Shown: positions 1 through 6,232 of the stretch, piece after piece
Layout: the number at the start of each line of letters is the position of its first letter
How positions within the stretch are numbered: the first letter of the stretch is position 1
Notes under the pieces: model-generated
What the model saw: only the letters and a program-made list of their open reading frames with translations
Databases searched by the model: none
What the model was told of the DNA's origin: nothing
Made by a program: the position numbers and the translations under genes
Assembly (NCBI GenBank): GCA_038234975.1
Contig: JBBSUK010000095.1
Span: 1-14,613 of the forward strand
Direction of reading: 5' to 3'
Origin: Schlegelella_A sp038234975
Lineage (GTDB): Bacteria > Pseudomonadota > Gammaproteobacteria > Burkholderiales > Burkholderiaceae_C
Length of the DNA: 14,613 nucleotides

Positions 1-1214
1 GGCCCGCGGTCGTTGCGCGGACCACGGTCGTTGCGCCGCTTGGCAGGGGCGCGCTCGAAGCGGTCACCGCCACGGTCGGGGTTGCGGTCGCCGCGATCGG
101 CGTGGCCGCCGTCGCTGCGCTGTGCCTCGTTCGGATTGGCGAGCCGCTTGATCGCACGAACGTCGTGATCGTCGAGATCGACCCAGACGCCTCGCTTGAG
201 CCCGCGCGGCAGGACGACGGTGCCGTAGCGGATCCGGATCAGCCGGCTGACGGCGAGACCTACCGTCTCGAACAACCGCCTCACCTCGCGGTTGCGACCC
301 TCCGTGATGACGACGCGGTACCAGGTGTTCACCCCTTCGCCGCCGCCGTTCTCGATCGAGCGGAACGCGGCGCGCTGGCCGTCGATCTCGACGCCGTCGA
401 GAAGCTTCGCGCGCTGCTCGTCGGCGAGCGTGCCGAGCACGCGCACCGCGTACTCGCGCTCGACGCCGAAGCGCGGATGCATGAGCTGGTTGGCCAGCCC
501 CCCGGCGTTGGTGAACAGCAGCAGGCCCTCGGTGTTGAGGTCGAGACGGCCGACCGACTGCCACTTGCCGTGCTGCAGCCGGGGCAGGCGTCGAAACACC
601 GTCGGCCGCCCTTCCGGGTCGTCGTGCGAGACGATCTCGCCGGCCGGCTTGTGGTAGGCGAGGATGCGTGCCGGCGGCGGCACGATACGGTACTTGACCG
701 GCTTGCCGTCGACCTCGATGCGGTCGCCGAACGAGATGCGCTGACCGGTATGCGACGGCTCGCCGTTCACGCTCACCCGCCCCTCGGCGATCAGGTCTTC
801 CATGTCGCGGCGCGAGCCCACGCCGGCCTGTGCCAACACCTTGTGCAGCTTCGGCGCGTCGGGGTCGGCCGCAAGGACGCGCTTGTGCGCCTCTTCGGTC
901 GCCGCCTCGTCGGCCGGCGGCTCGGCCGCCGGCTCGCTGGTGCTGTCGAAATCGCCGGAGAGCACGGCGGCGAAGATCTCGCCCGGCTCGACCGTGGGCG
1001 CGCGCTCGTGCACGGGCAGCAACGGCCCCTCGAAGTTCGGCGGCAACGCCATCGTCGACGGCCCGCGACGACGGTCGCGCCGGCCACGGCGACGGCCGCG
1101 TTCACCCCCACCCTCGTCGGCGCCTGCGGCGCCTTCGCTGCGGCCATCATGCGAGGGTGCCGAGTCGCTACCGGTCGGGCCAACCGGCGGGTTCGTGTCG
1201 ATGGGGTCGTTCAT
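1..1214 (-). CDS. rluB: 23S rRNA pseudouridine synthase RluB, 3' end cut by the window edge
   Basis: RsuA/RluB-type pseudouridine synthase; in E. coli RluB isomerises U2605 of 23S rRNA. About 404 residues are visible. An N-terminal extension of about 115 residues is low in complexity and rich in Ala, Glu and Arg. An S4 RNA-binding domain follows (about 118-170, with KVLAQAGVGSRRDMEDLI). The catalytic domain carries GRLDLNTEGLL, whose Asp (about D225) is the expected nucleophile, and NREVRRLFE further on. After about residue 360 the protein becomes a basic Arg/Gly/Asp/Asn tail that includes a tandem RNDRGP repeat at the window edge. The start is the ATG at 1214, which overlaps the scpB stop as ATGA, so the two genes are probably translationally coupled. 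The C-terminal end lies outside the window, so full length is unknown; E. coli RluB has about 290 residues and no such extensions. Family assignment is firm; RluB rather than RluE/RluF rests on the scpB neighbour and the basic tail. Confidence 0.92.
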   Translation of the reverse strand, partial: MNDPIDTNPPVGPTGSDSAPSHDGRSEGAAGADEGGGERGRRRGRRDRRRGPSTMALPPNFEGPLLPVHERAPTVEPGEIFAAVLSGDFDSTSEPAAEPPADEAATEEAHKRVLAADPDAPKLHKVLAQAGVGSRRDMEDLIAEGRVSVNGEPSHTGQRISFGDRIEVDGKPVKYRIVPPPARILAYHKPAGEIVSHDDPEGRPTVFRRLPRLQHGKWQSVGRLDLNTEGLLLFTNAGGLANQLMHPRFGVEREYAVRVLGTLADEQRAKLLDGVEIDGQRAAFRSIENGGGEGVNTWYRVVITEGRNREVRRLFETVGLAVSRLIRIRYGTVVLPRGLKRGVWVDLDDHDVRAIKRLANPNEAQRSDGGHADRGDRNPDRGGDRFERAPAKRRNDRGPRNDRG

Positions 1215-1876
1215 GCGTGCGGTTCCAGGGCGGGATCGGGGTCGGCCGGGGCGGCGGGCGCCGACCCGGGATGGTCGGCGGCTTCGTTGAAGAGGAGGGG
1301 CGACTGGGCGACCAACGCGTCGGCCGACGCCGTGGTGCTGACGACGTCCTGGAGCGGCTCGCCGTCGGCTCCGACCAGCGCCGGCAACTGGTCGAGGCTC
1401 GCGAGGCCGAGGTCGTCGAGGAACTGGCGTGTCGTCGCGAGCAGGGCCGGCCGGCCCGGCGCGTCGCGGTAGCCGATCGACTCGACCCAGCCGCGGTCCT
1501 CGAGCTGCTTGACGATCTGGGTGCCGACCGCGACGCCACGGATGTCCTCGATGTCGCCCCGCGTCACCGGTTGCCGATAGGCGACGATGGCGAGCGTCTC
1601 GAGCACGGCGCGCGAATAGCGCGGTGGTCTGTCGGGATGCAGCCGGGCGAGGTATTCGCCCATCTCCGGGCGCGACTGATAGCGCCAGCCCCCCGCCAGC
1701 GCCACCAGCTCGATGCCGCGATCGTCGCACTCGCGCTCGAGCTCGCCGAGGAGCGCACGCAGCGTGTCGGAACCGACCTCGCCGGCGAACAGCGACGAGA
1801 GCTCGCGCACCGGCATCGGCTGGCTGGCGCAGATGAGCGCCGCCTCGAGGACGCGCTTCGCATCCAGGGTCTTCAT
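1211..1876 (-). CDS. scpB: Segregation and condensation protein B (ScpB)
   Basis: ScpB is the winged-helix (kite) subunit that joins SMC and ScpA in the bacterial condensin that compacts and segregates the chromosome. The 221-residue product has the family's two winged-helix regions: about 5-80, then about 85-160 with YSRAVLETLAIVAYRQPVTR and GYRDAPGRPALLATTRQFL, the most conserved ScpB blocks. The last 45 residues are Ala/Pro/Asp-rich and probably disordered. I chose the ATG at 1876 because the protein then begins MKTLDAKRVLEAAL, directly at the first ScpB helix, and AAGGA lies about 13 bases upstream. The frame is open further upstream (ATG at 1921 and others), but that sequence is Arg/Pro-rich and unlike ScpB. 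The stop overlaps the rluB start by four bases. scpA and smc are not in the window. Confidence 0.93.
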   Translation of the reverse strand: MKTLDAKRVLEAALICASQPMPVRELSSLFAGEVGSDTLRALLGELERECDDRGIELVALAGGWRYQSRPEMGEYLARLHPDRPPRYSRAVLETLAIVAYRQPVTRGDIEDIRGVAVGTQIVKQLEDRGWVESIGYRDAPGRPALLATTRQFLDDLGLASLDQLPALVGADGEPLQDVVSTTASADALVAQSPLLFNEAADHPGSAPAAPADPDPALEPHA

Positions 1877-1970
1877 CGTCGAGTCACGATCCTTTGCCGC
1901 ATCGTCGCGGTGGGTCTGCATCCGGCCGCCGGGCCGTCGCGGAATCGGCCGCCACGGGCTGGCCGAAGGT

Positions 1971-1984
1971 GCACCTGAAGGTGC
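1971..1984. promoter_or_regulatory. Short palindrome in the scpB upstream gap
   Basis: The sequence gcacctgaaggtgc has two perfect 6-bp arms around a 2-base centre. It lies in the 177-bp gap between the rluD stop and the scpB start. On the scpB strand a TTGTCA (5/6 match to the -35 consensus) ends just before it at 1993-1988, so the palindrome would fall between -35 and -10; however, the base run at the expected -10 (ACCTTC) is a poor match. It could be an operator or chance. The rest of the gap shows no gene. Confidence 0.2.
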
Positions 1985-2038
1985 GTTTGACAAGAGACTC
2001 GGCGGGCGTGCCTGCGCGGGGTCCACCACCGCGGGCGC

Positions 2039-2053
2039 CGCTCGTCCCGAGCG
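2039..2053 (-). terminator. Hairpin immediately after the rluD stop codon
   Basis: Directly after the rluD TGA the minus strand reads CGCTCGGGACGAGCG, a perfect 6-bp GC-rich stem with a 3-base loop. Its position suits a terminator or an mRNA 3' end stabiliser for rluD. No T-run follows, so it is not a canonical intrinsic terminator, and the stem may be fortuitous in such GC-rich DNA. Confidence 0.3.
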
Positions 2054-3064
2054 TCACTGGGTCGTGATTGTAGCCGCGCTGGCGGCCGAACCTTCGACGA
2101 TCACGCGCCACGCCGGCGCCAGGTCGTCTTGAAGCGGCGACACGAATCGCATCGGCTCGCCCGTTCTCGGGTGTGCGAACGCAAGCTCCGCCGCGTGCAG
2201 TGCCTGCCGCTCGATGCCGAGTGCGGGCTTGCCGCCATAGAGCCGGTCGGCCACGAGCGGCATGCCACGCGACGCGAGGTGAACGCGGATCTGGTGCGTG
2301 CGGCCCGTGTGCAAGGTGCATCGCAGCGCGCTGTACGAACCATCGCTGGCGACGCATTCCACATCGGTCGTCGCCGGCTTGCCGGACGTCTCGACCGCCA
2401 TGCGCGTGCGCTGGCGCGGGTCTCGCCCGATCGGTGCCTCGACCCGAAACGCACCGGCCGACGGGCGGCCGTGCGCGATCGCCAGGTAGCGGCGCGACAC
2501 CTCGCGCGCCGCGATCGCGCGCACCAGCGCCGTCACCGCGACGAGCGTGCGGCCGACCACCATCAGCCCCGAGGTGTCCTTGTCGAGGCGGTGCACGATG
2601 CCCGCGCGCGGCAGTGCCGCGCTCGGGGCGTAGCGCGCGAGCAGCGCGTTGAGGAGCGTTCCCGACCAGTTGCCTGCGGCCGGGTGGACGACCATGCCGG
2701 CCGCCTTCTCGACGACGAGCACGTCGTCGTCCTCGTGGACGACGACGATGGGCAGCGCCTCCGGCATGTAGGCCCGGCTCTCCGCGCTCGCTCGCAGCAC
2801 GACCGACACGCGCTGACCCGCCTTGAGCCGCTTGGCGGGTTGCGACGCTGCCTCGCCCTCGACCGTCACGTTGCCGGTGGTGATCGCCGTCTGCAGGAAG
2901 GTGCGCGAGAACTCGGGCGCGACGCCGGTCAGGAAGCGGTCGAGGCGAAGCCCGTGCCCGGCGGCGTCGACGACCGCATCGCGCGCGTCGGCGGCGTCGT
3001 CGCCGTCGGACTCGGCGCCGTCGTCGGGGTCGGGCCGCTGGGCCCTTAACATCGCGTCTGTCAT
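2054..3064 (-). CDS. rluD: 23S rRNA pseudouridine synthase RluD
   Basis: RluA-family synthase; RluD makes pseudouridines 1911, 1915 and 1917 in helix 69 of 23S rRNA, needed for normal ribosome assembly. The 336-residue product is close to the E. coli length (326). After an acidic N-terminus (about 10-35, Asp/Glu-rich) comes an S4 domain (about 38-100, LRLDRFLTGVAPEFSRTFLQ). The catalytic motif HRLDKDTSGLMVV holds the nucleophile at about D161, and the conserved GRTHQIRVHLAS block lies in the C-terminal third. The ATG at 3064 is preceded by AAAGGG four bases upstream; an ATG at 3052 would remove four residues and has no visible ribosome binding site. The start codon overlaps that of divergent bamD by two bases, an arrangement related to the E. 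coli divergent rluD/bamD pair. Confidence 0.94.
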   Translation of the reverse strand: MTDAMLRAQRPDPDDGAESDGDDAADARDAVVDAAGHGLRLDRFLTGVAPEFSRTFLQTAITTGNVTVEGEAASQPAKRLKAGQRVSVVLRASAESRAYMPEALPIVVVHEDDDVLVVEKAAGMVVHPAAGNWSGTLLNALLARYAPSAALPRAGIVHRLDKDTSGLMVVGRTLVAVTALVRAIAAREVSRRYLAIAHGRPSAGAFRVEAPIGRDPRQRTRMAVETSGKPATTDVECVASDGSYSALRCTLHTGRTHQIRVHLASRGMPLVADRLYGGKPALGIERQALHAAELAFAHPRTGEPMRFVSPLQDDLAPAWRVIVEGSAASAATITTQ

Positions 3065-3878
3065 GAACCCTTTCGCCTTGGGACCCTCGTCCCGGCGTGC
3101 AGTGTCGGCGATCGTCGCCGCGGCCGCCGTTCTCTCCGCATGCGGAGGTCTGTCCAAGGACGAGACCCTGCGCATGTCGCCGGAGCGCCTCTACGCCGAG
3201 GCCAAGGAGGAATCGGCCGCGGGCAACTACGAGAAGGCCGCCAAGCTGTACGAGCGGCTCGAGGGCCGCGCCGCCGGGACGCTGCTCGCCCAGCAGGCGC
3301 AGATCGAGCGCGCGTTCCTGCTGTGGAAGGGCGGCGAGAAGGCGCAGGCGCTCACCGCGCTCGAGCGTTTCCTCAAGCTCCACCCCACGTCGCCGGCCTA
3401 CGACTACGCGCTCTACCTGCAGGGACTCGTCAACTTCAACGACAACCTCGGCCTGTTCGGCACCCTCGCCGCGCAGGACCTGTCGGAGCGCGACCAGCAG
3501 GCCGCTCGCGACGCCTACCAGTCGTTCAAGCAGCTGGTCGACCAGTTCCCGCAGTCGGTCTACGCGGCCGATTCGCAGGAGCGCATGAACTACATCGTCA
3601 ACTCGCTCGCGTTGTACGAGGTCCATGTCGCGCGCTACTACTTCCGCCGCGGCGCCTATGTCGCCGCCGCGAACCGGGCGCAGGCGACGGTGCAGGAATT
3701 CCAGCAGTCGCCGGCCACCGAGGAGGCGCTCTACATCCTGTCGCAGAGCTACGACAAGCTCGGCCTGACGCAACTCCGCGACGACGCCGATCGCGTGCTG
3801 AAGCAGAACTTCCCCAACTCGCCCTACTACGCAGGCGGCGTCGGCGCGCGACAGGCGCGCTGGTGGCAGCTCTGGTGA
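3063..3878 (+). CDS. bamD: Outer membrane protein assembly factor BamD (ComL) lipoprotein
   Basis: BamD is the essential lipoprotein of the BAM complex, which inserts beta-barrel proteins into the outer membrane together with BamA. The 271-residue product starts with a lipoprotein signal: SRR, a hydrophobic stretch AVSAIVAAAAV, then the lipobox LSAC with the acylated Cys at 27 followed by Gly-Gly (no Asp at +2, so outer membrane sorting is expected). The mature part is TPR-like (about 40-260): LYAEAKEESAAGNYEKAAKLYERL is the first repeat, and YALYLQGLVNFNDN and MNYIVNSLALYEVHVARYYF are BamD hallmarks. The ATG at 3063 is the only start that leaves a proper signal peptide. No clear ribosome binding site precedes it. 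Promoter and leader must lie within the rluD coding sequence. Confidence 0.95.
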   Translation: MNPFALGPSSRRAVSAIVAAAAVLSACGGLSKDETLRMSPERLYAEAKEESAAGNYEKAAKLYERLEGRAAGTLLAQQAQIERAFLLWKGGEKAQALTALERFLKLHPTSPAYDYALYLQGLVNFNDNLGLFGTLAAQDLSERDQQAARDAYQSFKQLVDQFPQSVYAADSQERMNYIVNSLALYEVHVARYYFRRGAYVAAANRAQATVQEFQQSPATEEALYILSQSYDKLGLTQLRDDADRVLKQNFPNSPYYAGGVGARQARWWQLW

Positions 3879-3887
3879 GCGGTCGGA

Positions 3888-5912
3888 TCAGCCGTCGAGA
3901 ACGGCCTCGTCGCGCGCTCCAGGACTGAGCGCGGGCCCGCCGCGCAACTGCCTGAGCCAGCTCAGCGCATCCTCCTCGTTCAGAAGCCGGTGCATCGGCG
4001 GCAAGGCGGCGAACAGGCGCCGGCCATAGCCCATCGTGGCCATGCGAGGGTCGCAGACGACCAGCAGGCCCCGATCGCTCTCGCTGCGAATCAACCGCCC
4101 GGCGCCCTGCTTGAGCGAGATCGCCGCCTCGGCGACGAAATAGTCGGCGAAGGCATTGCGCCCGGCACGCTCGAGTCGGCGCACGCGGGCCTCGACAAGC
4201 GGATCGTTCGGCGGCGGAAACGGCAGCTTGTCGATGACGACGCACTGCAACGCATCGCCGACGACGTCGATCCCTTCCCAGAAGCTGTACGAGCCGACGA
4301 GCACGCAAGCACGACCGGCGACGAATCGCTCCAGCAGCTGGCGCTTCGACCCCTCTCCCTGCACGAGCACGTCGATCGCGTCGCCGGAGCCGGCGAAGCG
4401 GTCGCGCAGGCGCGGTCCGATCTGCTGCAATGAGCGCAGCGTCGTCGTCAGCACGAAGGTCCGGCCGCCGAGCGTCGACGCGAGCCGCCCCGCGAGATCG
4501 GCGACGGCCAGCGGATGCGCCGGCTCGCCCGGCTTCGCAAAGCTGCGCGGCGCCCACACGCGGGCGTGCTGCGCGTAATCGAACGGGCTGCCGACGCGCA
4601 GCCGCGTCGCGTCGTCGAGGCCCGCCGAGTCGCAGAACCAGGCGAGCTGCGCGTCGTCGCCGAGGGTCGCCGAGGTGAAGATCCAGGCCTTGCCCGTCGA
4701 CGCGCGGCGCTGCTCGGTGAGGCCTTCGCGGATGTCGAGCGGCGACTCGACCAGCCGCGCCTGCATCGGCGAGAGGTCGATCCAGCGGATCCGTGCGTCG
4801 TCGCACGGACCGGCAAACTGCGTCGCCAGCTCCGCGATCCGGGCAGCGCGCTCGGCGAGGCGAACGAAGTCGGGGGCGATCTCGCTGACGGTGTCGAGGG
4901 CGGCGCGCGCCGCCTCGCAGGCACGCCCGACCTCGGCCATCGCGGCGACGAACTCGGCGTCGTCCGCGCGTTCGCTCCAACGCAGCTTCAGGCCGGCGCG
5001 AACCTCGCCGATGGAGCCGGCCGCGGCCAGCCGCAGCTCGCGTGCCGCGCGGTCGCAGCTCGTCGCGAGTTCGGCCCACGGCGCAAGGCCGCGCGCCTGC
5101 TGCAGGCCGCAGGCGAGCATGTCGCGGGCGAAGTCGATCGTCTGCGCGCTGCCGAGCGCCGTGCCGAGGAACTGGATGCCGGCCTCCGCAAGCTGGTGCG
5201 CCTCGTCGAAGATGGCGACCTCGACGCTCGGCAGCAACTCGGCGATGCCGCCGTCGCGCAGCGCCATGTCGGCGAAGAAGAGGTGGTGGTTGACGACGAC
5301 CAGATCGGCGGCCATGGCCTCGCGCCGCGCCTTCTGCACGTGGCAGGGCTTGAAGTCGGGGCACTCGGCGCCCAGGCAGTTCTCGCGTGTCGACGTCACG
5401 AAGGGAACGACGGAGCTGCGCTCGTCGAGACCTTCGAGCTCGGCGAGGTCGCCGCTGGCAGTGGTCTGCGCCCAGGCTTCGACCTTGGCGAGGGCGCGCA
5501 CGGCGAAACGGTCGGGCAGCGTCTCCTGGCTGCGCGCCAGGCGCATGCGGTGCGTGCACAGGTAGCTCGCCCGGCCCTTGAGCAAGGCGACGGTGACCGG
5601 AATGCCGAGCGCTGCGCGCAGCCGCGGCAGGTCGCGCAGGAAGAGCTGGTCCTGCAGCGCCTTGGTCGCGGTGCTGAGCATCGTGCGGGCGCCCGAGAGC
5701 AGCGCCGGCACGAGATAGGCGTATGTCTTGCCGACACCGGTTCCCGCCTCGACGACGAGCGAGCCGTGGCCGTCGATCGTGCGCGTCACGGCGCGCGCCA
5801 TCTCGATCTGCTCGCGGCGCTCGACATGCATCGGGTCGGCGGCTGCGAGCGCGCCGTGCCCGGACAGCGCGGTCTCGACGGCGCGCTCGAGCGGCGAGAC
5901 GTCGGGTGTCAC
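3888..5912 (-). CDS. dinG: DinG/YoaA-type ATP-dependent DNA helicase with Fe-S cluster
   Basis: XPD-like superfamily 2 helicase of the DinG/YoaA group, 5'-3' enzymes implicated in repair and in removal of blocking structures or lesions from DNA. The 674-residue product has Walker A EAGTGVGKT (K62), four cysteines in the Fe-S position (C119, C179, C184, C190), motif II DEAH (236-239), an SFWEGIDVVGD block, KLPFPPPNDP, and motif VI GAGRLIR (603-609). All are intact, so it should be active. Length and sequence fit YoaA-like proteins (about 640-690) at least as well as E. coli DinG (716), so the symbol is approximate. The start is GTG at 5912, one base after the DUF465 stop, which implies coupled translation; no strong ribosome binding site is seen. 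It converges on bamD with a 9-bp gap. Confidence 0.92.
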   Translation of the reverse strand: MTPDVSPLERAVETALSGHGALAAADPMHVERREQIEMARAVTRTIDGHGSLVVEAGTGVGKTYAYLVPALLSGARTMLSTATKALQDQLFLRDLPRLRAALGIPVTVALLKGRASYLCTHRMRLARSQETLPDRFAVRALAKVEAWAQTTASGDLAELEGLDERSSVVPFVTSTRENCLGAECPDFKPCHVQKARREAMAADLVVVNHHLFFADMALRDGGIAELLPSVEVAIFDEAHQLAEAGIQFLGTALGSAQTIDFARDMLACGLQQARGLAPWAELATSCDRAARELRLAAAGSIGEVRAGLKLRWSERADDAEFVAAMAEVGRACEAARAALDTVSEIAPDFVRLAERAARIAELATQFAGPCDDARIRWIDLSPMQARLVESPLDIREGLTEQRRASTGKAWIFTSATLGDDAQLAWFCDSAGLDDATRLRVGSPFDYAQHARVWAPRSFAKPGEPAHPLAVADLAGRLASTLGGRTFVLTTTLRSLQQIGPRLRDRFAGSGDAIDVLVQGEGSKRQLLERFVAGRACVLVGSYSFWEGIDVVGDALQCVVIDKLPFPPPNDPLVEARVRRLERAGRNAFADYFVAEAAISLKQGAGRLIRSESDRGLLVVCDPRMATMGYGRRLFAALPPMHRLLNEEDALSWLRQLRGGPALSPGARDEAVLDG

Positions 5913-5913
5913 G

Positions 5914-6117
5914 TCACGCCGGCTGCGGCGGTTCGAGCTCGGCCTCGATGCGCGCCATCTGGTCGCGCAACTGCAGCCGCTGCTTCTTCAGCCGGCGCAG
6001 CGAAAGCTCGTCGCCATTCGCCGAGCCGGTCGCGACGTCGATGAGGTTGTCGAGGTCGGCGTGGGCGATGCGAAGCTCGATCAGGCGGCGCGGCAGGGAG
6101 TGCAGGTTGTCGTCCAT
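5914..6117 (-). CDS. DUF465 (YdcH-like) small coiled-coil protein
   Basis: A 67-residue charged helical protein. LPRRLIELRIAHADLDNLID followed by LSLRRLKKQRLQLRDQMARIEAEL is the typical DUF465/YdcH pattern: HADLD, a short Gly-containing turn, then LKKQRLQLRDQM. It probably forms a short antiparallel coiled coil; the family's function is unknown. The start is the ATG at 6117, with only a weak upstream AGG. It is the first gene of a two-gene unit with the helicase, whose GTG follows after one base. That spacing suggests co-expression, not a proven functional link. Confidence 0.85.
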   Translation of the reverse strand: MDDNLHSLPRRLIELRIAHADLDNLIDVATGSANGDELSLRRLKKQRLQLRDQMARIEAELEPPQPA

Positions 6118-6142
6118 GGGCCTGGCACGGCTTGGGCAGGAG

Positions 6143-6159
6143 GCGCGACTAATGCGCGC
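6143..6159. repeat. Short inverted repeat in the divergent DUF465/phosphatase gap
   Basis: gcgcg and cgcgc arms (5 bp) surround actaatg in the 96-bp intergenic region. On the minus strand it would lie in the 5' leader of the DUF465-helicase transcript. On the plus strand it spans the ribosome binding site and ATG of the upstream ORF at 6152, so it could hide that start in a hairpin. It may also be chance in GC-rich DNA. Confidence 0.2.
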
Positions 6160-6232
6160 TTTCGGTGCTCTCGCACGGGGGTGGGGGCGGCGTTGCGATT
6201 ATAGTTTTCGGCCATGGCGACCAACGGCTTAG
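6152..6232 (+). CDS. Candidate 26-codon upstream ORF overlapping the phosphatase gene start
   Basis: An ATG at 6152 is preceded by a perfect AGGAGG (6138-6143) at 8-base spacing, the best ribosome binding site in the window. It opens a 26-codon frame beginning MRAFGALARGWGRRCDY and ending at TAG 6230-6232, past the start of the phosphatase gene at 6214 and in another frame. The phosphatase ATG itself has no ribosome binding site and an in-frame stop four codons upstream, so termination and re-initiation from this ORF is one way it could be translated. The peptide resembles no known family. If transcription starts at the TATAGT near 6200, this ORF would not be transcribed. Confidence 0.3.
   Translation: MRAFGALARGWGRRCDYSFRPWRPTA
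6198..6203 (-). promoter_or_regulatory. Candidate -10 box for the DUF465-helicase operon
   Basis: The minus strand has a perfect TATAAT, striking in such GC-rich sequence. A TTGGTC at 6224-6219 could act as -35 with a short 15-base spacer. Transcription would start near 6191, giving a leader of about 75 bases before the DUF465 ATG at 6117. The same AT-rich island overlaps TATAGT on the opposite strand. Confidence 0.4.
6200..6205 (+). promoter_or_regulatory. Candidate -10 box for the PP2C phosphatase gene
   Basis: TATAGT (5/6 match) lies eight bases before the phosphatase ATG. Initiation six to seven bases downstream would give a leader of only two or three bases, i.e. an almost leaderless mRNA, which would explain the missing ribosome binding site. 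No recognisable -35 lies 16-18 bases upstream (the sequence there is G-rich), so it remains tentative. Confidence 0.3.

Noticed and set aside
1877..2029. N-terminally longer ScpB starting at 2029 or 1921
   Set aside because: The added residues are Arg/Pro-rich and unlike ScpB, the conserved domain begins right at the ATG at 1876, and no better ribosome binding site is found upstream.
1884..3773. 629-codon open frame on the minus strand crossing both rluD and bamD
   Set aside because: It is frame-shifted with respect to rluD and antisense to bamD, and it is Arg-rich throughout; the two real genes account for the region.
3891..3905. gccgt-cgaga-acggc hairpin just past the bamD stop as a terminator
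   Set aside because: The stem is only 5 bp, no T-run follows, and it lies within the last codons of the helicase gene.
4515..6044. 509-codon open frame on the plus strand opposite the helicase gene
   Set aside because: It is Arg/Ala/Gly/Leu-rich with no recognisable domain, and the opposite strand encodes a complete helicase with all motifs. High-GC codon bias makes such antisense frames common.
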